The position numbers were made by a program, and so were the translations under genes. Of a stretch of DNA of 31,708 bases, positions 23,849 through 31,708 are shown piece by piece. Numbering within the stretch: position 1 is the stretch's first letter; each line of letters opens with the position of its first letter. The stretch is from UBA2428 sp002343545. Lineage in GTDB: Bacteria > Bdellovibrionota > UBA2428. The notes below the pieces were generated by a model, which was given only the letters and a program-made list of their open reading frames with translations, was not told where the DNA came from and ran no database searches. Where the stretch lies: contig CALFZE010000113.1 of NCBI GenBank assembly GCA_937952285.1, positions 1 to 31,708 on the forward strand. The letters run 5' to 3'.

Positions 23849-25171
23849 ATGGAAATCCATGAACTCGAAAGAAGACGCCGTCTCGTTTCTCTCTGCGTGC
23901 TTTCCGCGATCCTTGCGGTTGGAATTTACTTCGTGGCGAGGGCTTTGCTTGCCAGCATCGACCTCGCCACGAATCTTTTTTACTTTCAACGCTTCTCTTT
24001 CGCGTCGGTCGAAGCCGCCCAGCATCGGCTCGGGAGCGTCGCGCTCTTCGTTCCCGTCGTGGGCGGGCTCATCGTGGGCCTCATGGCACGCTACGGATCC
24101 TCCGCGATTCGAGGTCACGGCATCCCCGAAGCCATGGAGAAAATCCTGGTCGGCGAGAGCCGTATCCCGCGGCGGATAACTTGGCTGAAACCCATCTCCT
24201 CCGCGGTGGCGATCGGCAGCGGCGGCCCCTTCGGCGCCGAAGGACCGATCATCGCCACGGGCGCCGCGCTCGGCTCGTGGCTCGGCCAGCTGCTGCCGGT
24301 CAGCGCGACCGAACGGAAAATCCTTTTGGCTTCGGGCGCCGCGGCCGGCATGACGGCAATCTTCGGAACGCCGGTGGCAGCCGTGTTGCTCGCGATCGAA
24401 CTCCTGCTCTTCGAGTTCCGCGCCAAATCCTTTATCCCCGTGGCGCTGGCCTCGGTCATCGCGGCCTCGCTCCGCTTCGCCTTCGCGGGCTCCGACCCCA
24501 TGTTCCCGATGTCGCCGATCACCGCGCCGAGCGGCGGCGCGATGTCGTTCTACCTGTTGCTGGGGGTCCCGATCGGCCTTCTCTCCGTCGTCCTGACGAA
24601 GCTTGTCTACGGCATCGAAGACGCTTTCGAACGGCTACCGATGCATTGGATGTGGTGGCCCGCGCTAGGCGGACTTGCGGTGGGGCTCGTGGGCCTCTGG
24701 GAACCTCGCGCTCTCGGCGTCGGTTACGAAAACATCGAAAACATGCTGACGGGTCGCTTCGTAGCGAGCGCCGCGATCGTCGTGCTCGCCGCCAAGGCCC
24801 TGGCGTGGTCGTTGGCGCTCGGCAGCGGCACTTCGGGCGGCACCCTCGCCCCACTCCTCACGCTCGGCGGACTCTGCGGGTACCTGGCGGGACTCGCGGG
24901 GCAAAGTCTCTTTCCCCAAGTGGGTATCGACCCTACGGTCGCGGCCCTCGTGGGCATGGCCGGTCTCTTCGCGGGCGCCTCGCGCGCTTTACTGGCCTCG
25001 GTCGTCTTCGCGTTCGAAGCGACCCGCCAACCGCTCGGCCTCTTTCCGCTCCTCGGTAGCGGATCGGTCGCCTACCTCGTATCCGCCTTGCTCATGGAGA
25101 ACTCGATCATGACGGAGAAAATCGTCCGCCGCGGCGTGCGCGTGCCCCACGAATATTATCCGAGGGCCTGA
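23849..25171 (+). CDS. ClC-family chloride channel / H+-coupled antiporter
   Basis: 440 residues with the many membrane helices of the ClC fold and no CBS domains. Selectivity-filter regions are visible: GHGIPEAMEKI (the GSGIP position, with His in place of Ser107 of E. coli ClC), GSGGPFGAEGPI (GxEGP with the gating Glu kept), GSGTSGGTLAPLL (GxFxP-like, with Leu for Phe) and VGMAGLFAGASRALLASVVF. The His variant GHGxPE is a known bacterial subgroup. Transport of chloride is the safest call; fluoride-type ClCs have different filter motifs. It ends 6 bp before the convergent ABC gene, with no visible terminator between. Confidence 0.88.
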   Translation: MEIHELERRRRLVSLCVLSAILAVGIYFVARALLASIDLATNLFYFQRFSFASVEAAQHRLGSVALFVPVVGGLIVGLMARYGSSAIRGHGIPEAMEKILVGESRIPRRITWLKPISSAVAIGSGGPFGAEGPIIATGAALGSWLGQLLPVSATERKILLASGAAAGMTAIFGTPVAAVLLAIELLLFEFRAKSFIPVALASVIAASLRFAFAGSDPMFPMSPITAPSGGAMSFYLLLGVPIGLLSVVLTKLVYGIEDAFERLPMHWMWWPALGGLAVGLVGLWEPRALGVGYENIENMLTGRFVASAAIVVLAAKALAWSLALGSGTSGGTLAPLLTLGGLCGYLAGLAGQSLFPQVGIDPTVAALVGMAGLFAGASRALLASVVFAFEATRQPLGLFPLLGSGSVAYLVSALLMENSIMTEKIVRRGVRVPHEYYPRA

Positions 25172-25177
25172 TCGCGC

Positions 25178-26194
25178 TCAGCGCAGGAACTTGGCGGGAA
25201 TGAAGCGAAGGTCGAGCAGGTTATCGATGTTCACGCGCGTCTGCAGGAGGCCGGCGTCGAAAGCCCGATCGCGGATTTGTTCGATCTCTTCCTTCTTGGG
25301 CACGAGCGTGGCGTAGCTCACCCGATCGGGCGGATGCGTCAGCACGTAGCGCACGACTTCTTCGGACTGCTTGAAGTACTCGGCGCCGATCTTGGCCGCC
25401 TCCAGGCGATTGCCCTCGATCCATTCGCCGCTCTCCGCGATGCCGCGAACGAGATCCGCGACGAGCTCGGGTTTCGTATCGATGAGCTTCTGCGAGACGA
25501 CGAGCACGCACGAGATGAAGCCCGGCCAGATGTCCTTGGCGTGGTAGAGGATCCGGCCCGTCCCGTTCAGCTCGGCGCGCGCCGCGTGGGGCTCGCCGAT
25601 GAAGTAGGCGTCGATGGCCTTGGCGGCGAGCGCCGAGGGCATTTCGGGCGGCGGCAGCTCGACCATCTCGAAGTCTTTCGTCGTGAGCCCGCGGTCCTTC
25701 AGAAGCTTCACGAGCACGAGGTACTGATTGCTGTAACGGCTCGGAAAAGCGACCTTCTTGCCCTTCAAGCCTTCGAGATCATGGATATCGGATTCCTTCC
25801 GAACCATGATCGTCGATCCGTCCCGGTGGCCCAGATAGACGATCTTCGCCGCGACGCCCTGCTCGATGAGCTTCATCGCGAGCGGCGCGATAAAGAAGCT
25901 CGCGCCGATACGCTCGGTCTTGAAGGCCTCCGCCGCCGTCGGAAAATCCTGGAAACGCATCGACACGAACTTGTTCGCGCGGCTCGTCTTGCTCGCGAAG
26001 TCCGTGACCGGACACGTGAGGTGGCACGTCACGGGCAAGTACCCGACGTGAAGCGTCTCGCTCGCGGCGGGCTTCGGCGACCAGGCCTTGAGGCCCAGGT
26101 AGCTCGCGCCCGCGAGCGCGAGAAATCCCGCGGCCGCGATTGCGAAGGCCCGGCCGAAAGACGTTTGGCGGCGTTTTTTCGGGGTTTCGTTCAT
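25178..26194 (-). CDS. ABC transporter substrate-binding protein, nitrate/sulfonate (NMT1/SsuA/NrtA-like) type
   Basis: 338 residues. A single N-terminal hydrophobic segment (GRAFAIAAAGFLALAGASYL) without lipobox serves as signal or anchor. The mature part starts with LHVGYLPVTCHLTCPVTDF, then FKTERIGASFFIAPLAMKLI, KKVAFPSRYSNQYLVLVKLL and KAIDAYFIGEPHAARAEL. This is the type-II binding-protein pattern of the NMT1/SsuA/NrtA group. The two Cys in CHLTC near the predicted ligand cleft are unusual and might bind metal or form a disulfide. AGGAG lies 6 nt upstream of ATG 26194. The start overlaps the stop of the ATPase gene (ATGA). Confidence 0.8.
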   Translation of the reverse strand: MNETPKKRRQTSFGRAFAIAAAGFLALAGASYLGLKAWSPKPAASETLHVGYLPVTCHLTCPVTDFASKTSRANKFVSMRFQDFPTAAEAFKTERIGASFFIAPLAMKLIEQGVAAKIVYLGHRDGSTIMVRKESDIHDLEGLKGKKVAFPSRYSNQYLVLVKLLKDRGLTTKDFEMVELPPPEMPSALAAKAIDAYFIGEPHAARAELNGTGRILYHAKDIWPGFISCVLVVSQKLIDTKPELVADLVRGIAESGEWIEGNRLEAAKIGAEYFKQSEEVVRYVLTHPPDRVSYATLVPKKEEIEQIRDRAFDAGLLQTRVNIDNLLDLRFIPAKFLR

Positions 26195-26898
26195 CGTTTC
26201 TCCTGGAGATTCGAGTTTTCCGAACTTTCGAGAACTCGCAGCAGTCCCTCGCGGTCGAGACCGAGTCCGCCATTCGCGTTGCGCTCGATGACTTGGAGGA
26301 TACGCATCGGGCGGTGGCTGGCGATGAAGATGACGTCGGCCCAATCCAAGGCGTCCTCGATATCGTGGGTCACGAGCACGACCGTGCGGGGGAACTCGCG
26401 CAAGAGCATCTTGAACTCCCGCCGCAGACGATGGCGCGAAAGCGCGTCGAGCGAAGCGAGGGGCTCGTCCAGCAGCAGCGTCGGGCTCTGGGAGAGGATC
26501 GCGCGCAAGAGCTCGGCTTTGCGTCGCATGCCGCCCGAGAGCTCGTGCGGAAAATGCGACTCGAAACCTTCGAGGCCGGCCACGCGAAGCAAGCGCGCGA
26601 CGAGCGCGGGATCGAGACCCGAGAGCGATCCGAAGTGCAAATTTTCGTGCACGTCCAGCCACGGGAAGAGACTGCTTTCCTGGTGGATGGTGAAGGCGGG
26701 ACCTTCGACGTCGACGCGGCCGGAATCGGCGCGCTGGCGTCCCGCGAGGATGCGCAGCAAAGTCGACTTCCCGCAACCCGAGGGACCAAGCAACGCCGCC
26801 AAACGACCGCGCGGAACCTCGAAGCCGAGCCCCCGCAGAACGGGCTTCGCGCCCTCCGCGGCGGGAATCGCGTAGTTCAAATCCTCGACGCGAATCAT
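26191..26898 (-). CDS. ABC transporter ATP-binding protein (SsuB/TauB/NrtD-like)
   Basis: 235 residues: Walker A GPSGCGKSTLL, Q-loop TIHQESSLFPWLDVHENL, signature LSGGMRRKAELLRAIL, Walker B LLLDEPLASLDALSRHRL and H-loop LVTHDIEDALDWAD. These are typical of ATPases serving NMT1-type importers. ATG 26898 is preceded by GGAGGGAG and overlaps the permease stop by 4 bp (ATGA). It ends in a 4-bp overlap with the binding-protein gene, so permease, ATPase and binding protein are co-translated. Confidence 0.9.
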   Translation of the reverse strand: MIRVEDLNYAIPAAEGAKPVLRGLGFEVPRGRLAALLGPSGCGKSTLLRILAGRQRADSGRVDVEGPAFTIHQESSLFPWLDVHENLHFGSLSGLDPALVARLLRVAGLEGFESHFPHELSGGMRRKAELLRAILSQSPTLLLDEPLASLDALSRHRLRREFKMLLREFPRTVVLVTHDIEDALDWADVIFIASHRPMRILQVIERNANGGLGLDREGLLRVLESSENSNLQEKR

Positions 26899-27668
26899 GC
26901 TCCCTCCTCGGAGAGCGCCTCGCGAAAGGACCAGCCCAAACGCGCGAGACGACGGAATTCCACGAAGACGCGATCGATGCCAAGCCCCACGAGCCCGATC
27001 ACCACGAGATAAACCAACACGAGGTCCACGCGCATGCCGTTGCGCGCGTCGAGGATGGCGAAGCCCAGTCCCCCGTCGCCCGCGAGCATCTCGGCGGCGA
27101 CGAGCACGACCCAGCCCACCCCGGCCGCGATCCGCAGATGCGCGAGGATCTCGGGCAGCGCCGCCGGCCACTGCACCCGCGCGGCGAGACGCCAACCCTT
27201 CAGCCCCAGATCAAGGCCCGTTTCGAGATAGCGACGCGGGACGCGCTCCAAGGCCGCGAGACTCCCGGCGAGCGTCGGAAAGAAAGTCGCCAGGAAAAGC
27301 AGGACGATCACGGGCAGGTGACCCACCCCAAAGGCCAAGATCACGATCGGGATCCACGCCAGGGGGGACACGAAGCGGAAAAAATGCACGTAGGGTTGCA
27401 GCGCCGCCCGGCAGACGGAGTAGACCCAAAACACGAGGCCCAGGCTCGTCCCGAGCAGCGTCGTCGCCGCGAACGAGACCCCGTAACGAAAGAGAGATTG
27501 AAGCGCATGCCGCGGGATCTCGCCGCTCGCGAGTTCCTGAGCGGCGGCAGTCGCGACCGCCGCGGGGCCCGGAAAAACGCCCTCCGGCAGCCCGCTCCGC
27601 GCGGCGAGCCAACCCCAAAGCAAAGTCCCCAGGACCGTCACGATCCCGAACGGAATCCAGCGTTTCAT
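26895..27668 (-). CDS. ABC transporter permease (SsuC/TauC/NrtB-like)
   Basis: About 257 residues with six membrane spans. LPEGVFPGPAAV after the first span, FFRFVSPLAWIPIVILAFGV in the middle and the coupling-loop helix (VQWPAALPEILAHLRIAAGV) followed by GWVVLVAAEMLAGDGGLGF are the usual blocks of this permease family. ATG 27668 is preferred because GGAGG lies 9 nt upstream; ATG 27677 sits directly on the Shine-Dalgarno and would only add MVQ. The transported compound cannot be read from the sequence. Confidence 0.9.
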   Translation of the reverse strand: MKRWIPFGIVTVLGTLLWGWLAARSGLPEGVFPGPAAVATAAAQELASGEIPRHALQSLFRYGVSFAATTLLGTSLGLVFWVYSVCRAALQPYVHFFRFVSPLAWIPIVILAFGVGHLPVIVLLFLATFFPTLAGSLAALERVPRRYLETGLDLGLKGWRLAARVQWPAALPEILAHLRIAAGVGWVVLVAAEMLAGDGGLGFAILDARNGMRVDLVLVYLVVIGLVGLGIDRVFVEFRRLARLGWSFREALSEEGA

Positions 27669-27686
27669 TTGCACCATCCTCCGAGC

Positions 27687-28790
27687 TTAGCCCGCGATCC
27701 GTTGGATCGCGCCGATCACGCCGCCGACGAGAAACCCCCGCCAAACCGCCACGCGTCGCCAACAAGCCCACACGCAGAACGCCGCGAGGGCGATCTCCAC
27801 GTAGCCCCACTCGATCTTCAGCACCATCGAGTAGAGCGAAACGAAGATCGTGGCCGCGACCGCCGGTACGATGCCTTGCAAAAAAGAACGTGTCCACGCG
27901 AGCCCCAGGAGACGCCGAAGATAACGTCCCGTCCCGAGCATGAGCAACGCGGGGCCCGCGAAGATGCCGACGGTCGCCGCCGTCGCGCCCACGATGCCGT
28001 CGATGCGATACCCCATGTAGGTCGACGCGATGACGATGGGTCCCGGGGTCAAATTTCCGTAGACGACGGACTTCAGAAACGAAGCCGCATCGAGCCACGC
28101 GCGTTCCTGCACGAGGGTGCGTTCGAGCGCCGGAAGGACCATGTAACCCGTGCCGAACACCGTGAGCCCCGAAACGAAGAAAACCCAGAAGAGCGAGATC
28201 GGATGCACCCGCAAGGCACGCGGAGGACGAAAGCGCGGCGTATCGAGCGCGAGTCCCGCGAGGCCCACGACGAGGAGGATCAACGGCTCCGAAACGTGAC
28301 CGAAGGCCATGAGCGCCGCCGCGAGCGCGAAGGCGAAGGGACGCCAAGCGGGAAGACCATCTTCGCGACCGCTCTCGCGCGCGTCTTCGAAAAGCCGCAC
28401 GCAGGTGGCGGCGATGACGACGACGACGGCGACCTGCAAAGTCGCCGTGACGGCGTGGAGCATCTGCGCGCCGCCGTGCGCCTCGATCCATCCCTCGAAG
28501 GCCGCGAGCCCCAAGATCATGAGGAAGCTCGGCAGCACGAAAGCCGCGAGCGCGAGCGAGCCGCCCCGCCAACCCGCGAGCTCCTGCCCCAGGAAGATGG
28601 CCATGAGCGAGGAGACGGGACCCGGCAGCATCTTCACGAGGGAAAGCCCCTCCTGAAAACGGCGGGGCGTCACGAGCGACTTGCCCGCGACGAGCTCTTC
28701 GCGCATGAGGGAAATCGTGACGAGCGGCCCGCCGAAGCCGAGGGCCCCTACTCGCAACATCGAAGCCACGAGGCTTCGCAACGGATTCAC
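27687..28790 (-). CDS. chrA: ChrA-family chromate transporter
   Basis: 367 residues made of two homologous CHR domains, as in long-chain ChrA. Domain 1 has ALGFGGPLVTISLMREELV and KMLPGPVSSLMAIFLGQEL; domain 2 has GTGYMVLPALERTLVQERAW and NLTPGPIVIASTYMGYRI. Known members export chromate in exchange with protons or sulfate-like anions. The GTG start at 28790 overlaps the merR stop (GTGA). It precedes the ABC importer in the same direction. Sequence alone does not prove chromate rather than another oxyanion. Confidence 0.9.
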   Translation of the reverse strand: MNPLRSLVASMLRVGALGFGGPLVTISLMREELVAGKSLVTPRRFQEGLSLVKMLPGPVSSLMAIFLGQELAGWRGGSLALAAFVLPSFLMILGLAAFEGWIEAHGGAQMLHAVTATLQVAVVVVIAATCVRLFEDARESGREDGLPAWRPFAFALAAALMAFGHVSEPLILLVVGLAGLALDTPRFRPPRALRVHPISLFWVFFVSGLTVFGTGYMVLPALERTLVQERAWLDAASFLKSVVYGNLTPGPIVIASTYMGYRIDGIVGATAATVGIFAGPALLMLGTGRYLRRLLGLAWTRSFLQGIVPAVAATIFVSLYSMVLKIEWGYVEIALAAFCVWACWRRVAVWRGFLVGGVIGAIQRIAG

Positions 28791-29134
28791 GCGATCTCGC
28801 GCACCGCTTCGCGGAGTTTGCGGACCTCTTCGAAGACTTCCTTCAGGACCTCACGCTCGAGCGTCTCGAGGACGGCTTCGGTCGCGGGGTTGGCCGCGGT
28901 CTTGCCGCTACGCTCGCCCTTGAGGAACTTTTTCGCCCCGACGATAGAGTAGCCCTCGTTGTAGAGGAGGTGCTTGATCTTGAGGAAGTTCTCGACGTCC
29001 TCGTCGGAGTAGAGCCGTTGTCCGCGGCTCGTCTTCGACGGTTTGAGCGTCGGGAACTGAGATTCCCAGAAGCGCAGGACGTGGGGCTGCACCCCGATCT
29101 TTTCCGCCGCTTCTTTAATCCTTAAGAAAGCCAT
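28787..29134 (-). CDS. MerR-family transcriptional regulator
   Basis: 115 residues. The N-terminal winged helix-turn-helix reads LRIKEAAEKIGVQPHVLRFW-ESQFP, followed by RGQRLYSDEDVENFLKIKHL and YNEGYSIVGAKKFLKGE. A short C-terminal coiled coil (VLETLEREVLKEVFEEVRKL) should drive dimerisation. There are no effector-binding Cys, so it is not a metal sensor of the MerR/CueR type. It follows pheT by 24 bp; a MerR gene after pheT (often with ihfA between) is a conserved arrangement in many Proteobacteria-like genomes, and ihfA is absent here. Confidence 0.92.
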   Translation of the reverse strand: MAFLRIKEAAEKIGVQPHVLRFWESQFPTLKPSKTSRGQRLYSDEDVENFLKIKHLLYNEGYSIVGAKKFLKGERSGKTAANPATEAVLETLEREVLKEVFEEVRKLREAVREIA

Positions 29135-29158
29135 GACCCGGATTCCACCACAGCTCTT

Positions 29159-31708
29159 CTAAGCCCGCAACTCGCCGCCGAGTTTCTGGGCGGCTTCGAT
29201 CATCTTCTTGAGGAAGGCCTGGATCTCGGCGTCGACGAGCGTGCGATCCTCGCCCTGCAGCGAAAAGCGGAACGCGACCGACTTCCGACCGTCCGGAAGC
29301 GGAAAGACGTCGAGGCATTCCACGTCCAAGAGCTCGGGGCCCGACGCCTTGCGAAAGGCGCGATCGACCTCGGCCATCGCCTGCGGACCCGCGAAGACGA
29401 TCGCGAGATCGCGTTCGACGATCGGGAGCGGACGGCTGAGCTTGATCTTGCCGCGAGGGTCCACGAGGTTCGGCTTCGTCCAGCCTTCCCGCTCGGACTC
29501 GAGGTCCGCGAGCACGCGGAGCTCGCCGAGCGCGACGCCGAGCTGCAAACCCGTCGCGAGGTTCAAGAGCTGGGATTTATGCGAGGGGTGAAGTTCACCG
29601 ATGTAACCCTTCACGAAGCCGAGGCCCTTGCCCGGCCAGGCGACGATCGCCGATCGATTGGGATGCAAAAGTTTGACCGGAATCCAAGGCGCCACGCGCT
29701 CGAGCTCCGCCGTGAGCTCCGGCGACGCGAGGATCTCGGAGAGCACGCGCACTTGCGCGCCACCCCAACGTCCCTCCAAGGCGGCCAGCCCGGGCAGGAG
29801 AGACTCGAAGACGCCTTTCGCGTCGAAGAAGTCGACCTGGGCCTTGCGGTCCTTCGAGGCCTTGTCCGTCGACCAGTGGGCGGCCTGCACGGGGCCCATG
29901 AGGGCCCAAGCCACGTGAAAGTCCTCGCGACACATCGTCGAGTGGTAAGGCCGACCCGAATCCTTGGCGGCGGCCGGCACGGCCGTCTCGGGCGTGAGCG
30001 CCTCGAAGACCGCGCCGTTATCGAAGAAGCCGCCTTGCAGCTGACCGAGCGCCGCGTGGCGCTTGACGACTTCGAGGAGTCCGAACGTCAGCGTCGGCCG
30101 CATCGAGCTCCAGTCGCCCGAAAGCGGATTCTTGAGCGTCACGGCGCGGGCCTTCGGCACGAAGGCGAGCTGCGCGGGCGAGACGAAGTTGTAAGGCATG
30201 ACTTCGGTGAGCCCCGTCTCGAGCACGAGCCGACGCACGGTACGCATGCGTCGGTAAAGCTCTTCGGTCTGCGAAACCGTGGCGGTTGCTTGCACGGGAA
30301 AACGTTCGGGGATGCGATCGTAGCCGATGAGACGCGCGCCTTCCTCGACGAGATCGATCTCACGATCAAGGTCGAGACGATGCGGGGGCACGTCGACGCG
30401 CACGACGTTCGGCGACTTGACCTGGGCTTCGATCGAAACGGATTGGTAAGCCTTGGCCAGTTCCTCGGCCGAGACTTCGATGCCGGTCAAGCTGCGAAAG
30501 TTCCGCACGTCCAGATTGACCGAGTGGCCTTGCAGCATGCGCTCGATCTTTTCCTTGTCCGAGACGATCTCGACGAAGGCGCCGCGACGACGCGCGCCCG
30601 TGAGGAGCTTAAAGAAATGCGCCGCCCGCGAAGCGGCCCGCACGACGTTCGAAGCGTCCACGCCGCGCTCGAAACGGTGCGAGGCCTCGGAGTGAATGCG
30701 GTGGCGAGCCGCCATCTTACGGATGACGATGGGATCGAAAACCGCCGACTCGAGGATGATCCGCGTCGTCGCGGCCGTCACGCCGCTCTCGAGTCCACCC
30801 ATGACGCCCGCGAGCGCCAGCACCTTCTCGGAGTCCGCGATGACCAGATCTTCGGCGTGGAGCGTGCGCTCCTCGCCGTCCAAGGTCTTGAGCTTCTCGC
30901 CGTTCTTGGCGAAGCGCACGATGAGCTTGGAGCCGGCGACCTTGTCGGCGTCGAAGGCGTGCAGGGGGTGACCGAGTTCCATGAGCACGTAGTTCGTCAC
31001 GTCGACGACGCTGTCGTGCGAGCGGTGGCCGAGCATCTCGAGTTGGCGCTTGAGCCAACCCGGACTCGGGCGGTTCTCGAGGCCCTCGAAGAGCTGCGCG
31101 CCGTAGAGCGGGCAAGCCTTGGTCGCCTGGACTTCGCAGCGGATGAGCGCGACTTCGGAGGAATCCTTCGGGTCGATGCGCTCGAAGTCCGGGAGCTTGG
31201 GACGCACGCCGAGCAAACGGCCGACTTCGCGCGCGACGCCCGCGTGCGAAAGACAATCCGCGCGATCCGGAGTCAGCTCGACTTCCCAGATTTCGTCCAG
31301 GAGACCGAGCGCGCGGAAAACGGGCGAGCCAAGGGGCGCGGAATCCGGCAGATGCAGAATACCGTTGGATTCCTCCGACAGCGCGAGTTCGCGCTCCGAG
31401 CAGAGCATGCCGAAAGAGTCCACGCCGCGGATCGCGGAGGCCTTGATCTTCAGGTCACCGGGCAAGTGCGAGCCGACTTGGGCGAGCGCGACCTTGACGC
31501 CCGCCTTCACGTTCGGCGCGCCGCAGACGATCTGGAGCGGCGGCTTGGCTTCGTCCACGATGACTTGGCAGACGTTCAGTTTGTCGGCGTTCGGATGTTT
31601 CTCGAAGCTCTTGATCTGCGCCACGATGACCGTGTCGAGTCCTTCGCCCACGCGACGCCAGCCACCGATCTCGAGGCCCGCGTGCGGCAGCCGCTCGCGC
31701 ACGCCGTC
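29159..31708 (-). CDS. pheT: phenylalanyl-tRNA synthetase beta subunit, N-terminus beyond the window
   Basis: 850 codons are visible. The frame runs off the window end (DGVRERLPHAGLEIGG is internal: PheT normally has about 20 more residues before RLxxAGLE). Domains in order: EMAP/tRNA-binding (IVAQIKSFEKHPNADKLNVC and SFGMLCSERELALSEES), B3/B4 editing (region with YVLMELGHPLHAFDADKV), B5 (RVDVPPHRLDLDREIDLVEE), the catalytic-like core with NPLSGDWSSMRPTL, and the anticodon-binding FDX-ACB domain at the end (LPIVERDLAIVF to KKMIEAAQKLGGEL). It charges tRNA-Phe together with PheS, which is probably just outside the window. Confidence 0.97.
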   Translation of the reverse strand, partial: DGVRERLPHAGLEIGGWRRVGEGLDTVIVAQIKSFEKHPNADKLNVCQVIVDEAKPPLQIVCGAPNVKAGVKVALAQVGSHLPGDLKIKASAIRGVDSFGMLCSERELALSEESNGILHLPDSAPLGSPVFRALGLLDEIWEVELTPDRADCLSHAGVAREVGRLLGVRPKLPDFERIDPKDSSEVALIRCEVQATKACPLYGAQLFEGLENRPSPGWLKRQLEMLGHRSHDSVVDVTNYVLMELGHPLHAFDADKVAGSKLIVRFAKNGEKLKTLDGEERTLHAEDLVIADSEKVLALAGVMGGLESGVTAATTRIILESAVFDPIVIRKMAARHRIHSEASHRFERGVDASNVVRAASRAAHFFKLLTGARRRGAFVEIVSDKEKIERMLQGHSVNLDVRNFRSLTGIEVSAEELAKAYQSVSIEAQVKSPNVVRVDVPPHRLDLDREIDLVEEGARLIGYDRIPERFPVQATATVSQTEELYRRMRTVRRLVLETGLTEVMPYNFVSPAQLAFVPKARAVTLKNPLSGDWSSMRPTLTFGLLEVVKRHAALGQLQGGFFDNGAVFEALTPETAVPAAAKDSGRPYHSTMCREDFHVAWALMGPVQAAHWSTDKASKDRKAQVDFFDAKGVFESLLPGLAALEGRWGGAQVRVLSEILASPELTAELERVAPWIPVKLLHPNRSAIVAWPGKGLGFVKGYIGELHPSHKSQLLNLATGLQLGVALGELRVLADLESEREGWTKPNLVDPRGKIKLSRPLPIVERDLAIVFAGPQAMAEVDRAFRKASGPELLDVECLDVFPLPDGRKSVAFRFSLQGEDRTLVDAEIQAFLKKMIEAAQKLGGELRA

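Noticed and set aside
25178..26983. 601-codon extended version of the substrate-binding protein
   Set aside because: The N-terminal 260 residues are a shadow of the ATPase gene; ATG 26194 has AGGAG and begins the signal/anchor segment.
26191..27195. N-terminally extended version of the ABC ATPase
   Set aside because: The extra 99 residues are an out-of-frame reading of the permease; ATG 26898 has a strong Shine-Dalgarno and the family-typical start MIRVEDLNY.
27138..28952. Plus-strand open frame of about 604 codons opposite chrA and the ABC permease
   Set aside because: Antisense to two well-supported membrane proteins; composition is Arg/Glu/His-rich low complexity.

Overview
The window comes from the chromosome of a high-GC, Gram-negative bacterium. 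It carries an outer-membrane beta-barrel protein, Lpp-type lipoproteins, a PlsC-type acyltransferase, a PilZ protein, PrkA and a pheT-merR pair. Together these fit a Bdellovibrionota/Deltaproteobacteria-like lineage, but this is inference and no rRNA is present to test it. Coding density is high and the genes are almost all chromosomal housekeeping or envelope genes. I see no IS element, phage, CRISPR array or rRNA.

Layout. (1) 1-520: the tail of an acyltransferase, then a short transcription unit with its own promoter, a 14-codon ORF, three stacked hairpins and a near-perfect terminator. (2) 520-5322: a GT87-type membrane glycosyltransferase converging on a compact pstSCAB phosphate importer operon (minus strand). 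(3) 5400-6517: a Pho-box-like repeat, and divergent from pstS a secreted protein whose C-terminal half resembles the A subunit of cholera toxin/heat-labile enterotoxin but ends before the catalytic Glu-x-Glu. (4) 6581-9500: a porin-like protein, then agmatine deiminase and N-carbamoylputrescine amidase, which convert agmatine to putrescine. (5) 9586-16309: a run of mostly exported proteins (M64 metallopeptidase with a frameshift, a cysteine-rich small protein, a GlcG/HbpS-like protein, an S41 peptidase, a lipoprotein) interspersed with an Mph-type macrolide phosphotransferase and TrmO. (6) 16310-17650: a lower-GC patch with an alpha/beta hydrolase, a remnant of a four-helix-bundle (S23-type) protein and several repeats, next to tRNA-Arg(TCT). 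(7) 17768-21316: a PilZ protein, a structured RNA element, a small Cys/His protein and prkA. (8) 21387-25171: an unusual PEP carboxylase and a ClC transporter. (9) 25178-31708, all minus strand and tightly coupled: pheT, merR, chrA and a nitrate/sulfonate-type ABC importer.

The strongest unexpected signals are the enterotoxin-A-like protein sharing an intergenic region with the pst operon, a recurring TANNNT box exactly 6-7 nt before the ATG of many genes (leaderless mRNAs), the small leader/sRNA unit at 298-472, a second structured RNA at 18551-18642, and a PEP carboxylase that lacks a conserved active-site arginine. Several apparent single-base frameshifts (near 11000, 13515 and 15501) may be real decay or assembly errors; the sequence alone cannot decide.
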